Below, in pieces: positions 60,959 through 64,000 of a DNA stretch of 64,000 nt. Origin of the DNA: Callipepla californica brunnescens (Eukaryota > Chordata > Aves > Galliformes > Odontophoridae). How positions within the stretch are numbered: position 1 is the stretch's first letter; each line of letters begins with the position of its first letter. The notes beneath the pieces are model-generated. The model saw only the letters and a list, made by a program, of their open reading frames with translations, made no database searches and had not been told where the DNA came from. The translations under genes were made by a program, and so were the position numbers. The DNA lies in contig JALIRH010000031.1 of NCBI GenBank assembly GCA_023055505.1, positions 2,992,823 to 3,056,822 of the forward strand, read 5' to 3'.

Positions 60959-61114
60959 TTTGTTCAGATTAGCTTCTAAAGAAAAGAATTATATTGTTTA
61001 TTCTCAGAAACTGTAGTACATAATCAGAATTTCAAGGGACAACAAGCACTTCTTCATGCATCAGCTTTTTCTAGAGTCAAATTTGTAACTTCTCTGTTAG
61101 CAGACTACTAAAAC

Positions 61115-61715
61115 AAAATCATTGAACCATAGAGCTTGAGTTGGAAGGGACACTAAGAGGTCACCTAGTCCAACTTCTGCAATAAGCAGGGACACCTATA
61201 GCTACATCAGATTGCTAAGAGCCCCATCCAGTCTGTCCTGAAAATATCCAGGGATGAAGCATCCACTACAATTCTGGGCAACCAGTGTTCCAGTGTCTTA
61301 TCAAGCTCCCTGTAAAAAAATTCTTCCTTATATCCAACATAAATATCTTCTCTTTAAGTTTGAAATCATTTCCCCTTGTCCAGTCACAACAAACTCTGTA
61401 AAAAGAGTCTGTTCCCTTCCTTCTTATAGCCTCCTTTAGTTACTGAAAGGCTGCCATCAAATCACCTCACAGCCTTTTCTTCTCCAGGCTGAACAGCTCT
61501 CTCATCCTGTCCTCCTAGAAAAGGTGTTCCATCCCCCAGATCACTTTTGTGGCCCTCTTCTGTAAGTGCTCCAACAGGTCCATGTCTTGGAAGTACTGAG
61601 GACTTCACACCTGTACGCAGTGCTCCAGGTGAGGCCTCATCTGTGCAGTGGAGGGGCAGGACCACCTCCTTCACTCTGCTGGCAACGCTTCATTTGATGC
61701 AGCCCGGGATTCATT
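61115..61715 (-). mobile_element. CR1 LINE 3' part (minus)
   Basis: ATTGAACCATAGAGCTTGAG, TTGGAAGGGACACTAAGAGG, CCAACTTCTGCAATAAGCAG, TCCTTATATCCAACATAAAT, then coding-side CTTCTCCAGGCTGAACAGCT, GTGGCCCTCTTCTGTAAGTG and CAGTGCTCCAGGTGAGGCCT. Truncated near 61715. Confidence 0.92.
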
Positions 61716-63806
61716 CTAAATGTTCAATTTTGCTTCTTATATTAAATCCAAATGAGAAGATGTTGATATCAGAGTAGTTTATGGAGTCTGGCAGTTGAAT
61801 ATGTTCAAGGACAGCTCTGCTAAGGACTTGGTAAGATGGACTTTGTCACCACTAGATTGATTATTTCCTTTCTATATGACTTCCCACCTCATGTAAATTC
61901 AAATCATTCTGTCACAAAGCAGTTCCTTATTCCTACACTGTCACTCAGAAATAGTCAGATTATAATGCATTTGTAAATATGAGCCAAGTGTTTTCTAGTG
62001 TTGTGAAAAAAAAAAAAAATAACAACCCTGATTGATAATAAATCTAGGATTTTCCTATAGTGAGGAAGGTAAATTTATGCTTTCTGTAGAAATGTAATTA
62101 TTTCTCTTCAGAAAACAGAAGGCCCAAGGTGATTTCTTGCTACTGCTATGAAAGTCAAAAAGTGCTTTATCTACCTGTATAGAAGTTCCTGTTTAATACA
62201 CTGCCTTTCTTACCAGAAACACAACTACAAGGAAAAAAAATAAAAATAAACTGATTCATAGCAGGTTGTGTCTCAATGTGTTTAGAAACACCTCTGTTTA
62301 TTCATTTTATTGTAATGGTGAATCCAGATCTCACAGAGAGGTTCTGCCACACATAGATTGCTGCTGGGTCCTTAGCCTGGGATTTCTCCCAGGGCTTTCC
62401 ACATTTAAAAGCCAGTCAAAATCTGTTCTCTCTGTATGCATCTTTCGTACACTTCGCTGAGAAAATGCACAAATTCAATGCTGGTCCTTCACCGAAAATG
62501 AACTATTCAGTCTTTAGCTTCGTGATTTCTTCTGCACGTCTGTTTTATGTGAGAAGATTCCTAAGTTACAGCAATGCATAACAGCAATGACAGATACCTC
62601 CACAAATTTCATTACAGCTTTATTATGTTTTCTCATGAAGGAATGGTCTAAAATAAGCATGGGGGGAAAAATGAAAAAAAAAAAAGGTGGCTCACTCATG
62701 TGATATGATCAATATAAACATTTACAGATGCTTAAAAGAAAACTAAGGCCTACATCAGCTGGTCTCTCAAAGGTGCAGTACTCTTTCAGGGCAATCTGCC
62801 ATGGAATTGCTGGTTGGGAGATCTTCCCAATTCCAAACAGAAGTCAATGACTGCCAGTCAACTGCCTTGGAAACAGCCCCCAAACATAACTCTTCTCATC
62901 TAGAACTAATGTCCCTGCTTGTCCAGCATGACATTCTCCACACTTGGCCCCAGTGCAGAAAATCCAGTTGAGATGACCACAACAAGCCTTCTGAGGGACC
63001 ACCTGCACTAGCTCCCACCACTCAGTCTGCTGTTTGCATATGTTCATATGCAACACTATCTTCCTCATGTGTAGAGACTTTTCGTCAAAGTTCATTCTCA
63101 GTGACAATTTACATGTTCCTTTTATAAACTTCTTTGTACTTCAGTAAGCTCATGGGACAACAATATATCATCTCTCTTCTTAGATATAAAGCTGCTTTGT
63201 AAAAAATGTGCACACTTCCTCTAGTAACAAATCCCTCCAATCACAAATTTTTACTAGGACCTCTTTATTCATGGAAGTGCACAGTGAGAATTTTTCATAT
63301 CCCAGTCTGATAGGGACAGCAAAGATTTGTAATGTTGACTGTGGTATTAAGACACATACTTGAGAGCATAAAATGCTGCCTGCAGGCAGGTCCGCTCTGA
63401 AAGCAGTCTCAGTGCTATGGAGCAAGATGAGTTCTTTCCAAAGTCTGCTCTGTCACTCAAGAACCCTGGAGCACAAGAGTAGAGCAAGACAAGGAAGGAA
63501 ATTCACGTTTGTAGGCTATAATAAAAACAACTGTTTGCATAAATAAAATAAAATAAAAACTGCTAGTTGCCAGTACATTTCTCAAGAAGAACTAAGATTT
63601 GAAAGTATATTACATCCCCCTTTATTAGCACACTGGTGTTGTGCAATGAAGGAAAAAACGTCATTTATTTGCTTCATCTTGTCAAAAAGATGACTGAAGA
63701 GAGATGTTAAGAGGTCTGCATAACCAAGAGACACAGAGAAGACTGGGTAGGCACTGGCAGTATTCTGTCTCTTTGAAAACTAGTATTATGAGCTTTTGAA
63801 TAAGAA
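61716..63806. other. Intron stretch with unrecognised open frames
   Basis: Most of this is AT-rich. The subregion 62740-63430 is richer in G+C and on the minus strand has two adjacent frames (62844-63107, 87 codons, and 63180-63425, 81 codons). The first includes KACCGHLNWIFCTGAKCGEC, a Cys/His-rich stretch. I do not recognise it; an old transposon or LTR-related relic is possible. Confidence 0.35.
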
Positions 63807-64000
63807 TCACAGAATCACAGAAGATCCTGAGTTGGAAGGGATCCACAAGGATCATTAGGTCCAACTCCTGGCTCCACACAGGACCAACCAAAAGTCAGAC
63901 TCCACATCTGAGAGTGCTGTCCAAGCACTCCTTGAACTCTGGCAGCTGAAGAGCCTTTCCCCAGCACCCATCTGACCCTACCCTGAATAAGAGGAAATGG
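63807..64000 (-). repeat. CR1 LINE 3' end (minus), cut by window edge
   Basis: AATCACAGAATCACAGAAGA, GAGTTGGAAGGGATCCACAA, GGTCCAACTCCTGGCTCCAC and GAGAGTGCTGTCCAAGCACT match another CR1 3' end subfamily. It continues past the right edge. Confidence 0.93.

Noticed and set aside
46682..64000. GNA14 exon 1 (N-terminal acylated segment)
   Set aside because: I searched by eye for the G+C-rich exon encoding the CC-containing N-terminus on the minus strand and found nothing; it probably lies beyond the window.

Overview
The window looks like vertebrate genomic DNA from a bird, probably a galliform. It is AT-rich, has split genes with GT-AG introns, and carries about two dozen fragments of CR1, the dominant avian LINE, with few other interspersed repeats. 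No bacterial-type operons, CRISPR arrays or tRNA genes were seen. Nearly all open reading frames longer than 60 codons are intron noise or CR1 shadows.

Left part (1 to about 8,860): the 3' end of a plus-strand gene recognised as VPS13A (chorein). Four consecutive exons (3164-3249, 3887-4010, 5117-5191, 7903-7953) splice in frame into the last 111 residues, a PH-like C-terminal domain, and end at TAA. An AT-rich 3' UTR with several AATAAA signals follows. No lesion was seen in these exons.

Middle and right part (about 12,355 to past 64,000): a minus-strand G-protein alpha gene of the Gq class, tail to tail with VPS13A. This is the arrangement of VPS13A and GNA14 in other vertebrates. Six exons (2 to 7) can be placed: 46499-46681, 17471-17612, about 15191-15288, 14974-15104, 13244-13396 and 12355-12530. 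They keep the family's exon order and phases, and most keep their splice signals. The reading frame is destroyed by frameshifts in exons 2, 5, 6 and 7, nonsense codons in exons 3 and 6, and replacements in the P-loop and switch II. This is therefore a decayed GNA14, a unitary-type pseudogene that still has its introns, and not a retrocopy. Exon 1 was not found and probably lies beyond the right edge. Intron 2 (about 29 kb) and the visible part of intron 1 (over 17 kb) make up most of the window.

The introns hold CR1 insertions in both orientations (some with ORF1, endonuclease or reverse transcriptase remnants), a gag-like remnant of an endogenous retrovirus near 38 to 39 kb, a probable solo LTR near 52.7 to 53.3 kb, and two oppositely oriented copies of a roughly 280-bp repeat I cannot name (4.75-5.02 kb and 36.09-36.37 kb). 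Several homopolymer or purine tracts are also present.

The point most worth following up is the loss of GNA14 beside an intact VPS13A end. It could be a lineage-specific gene loss, or this could be a degenerating W-linked gametolog of a locus that is intact on Z.
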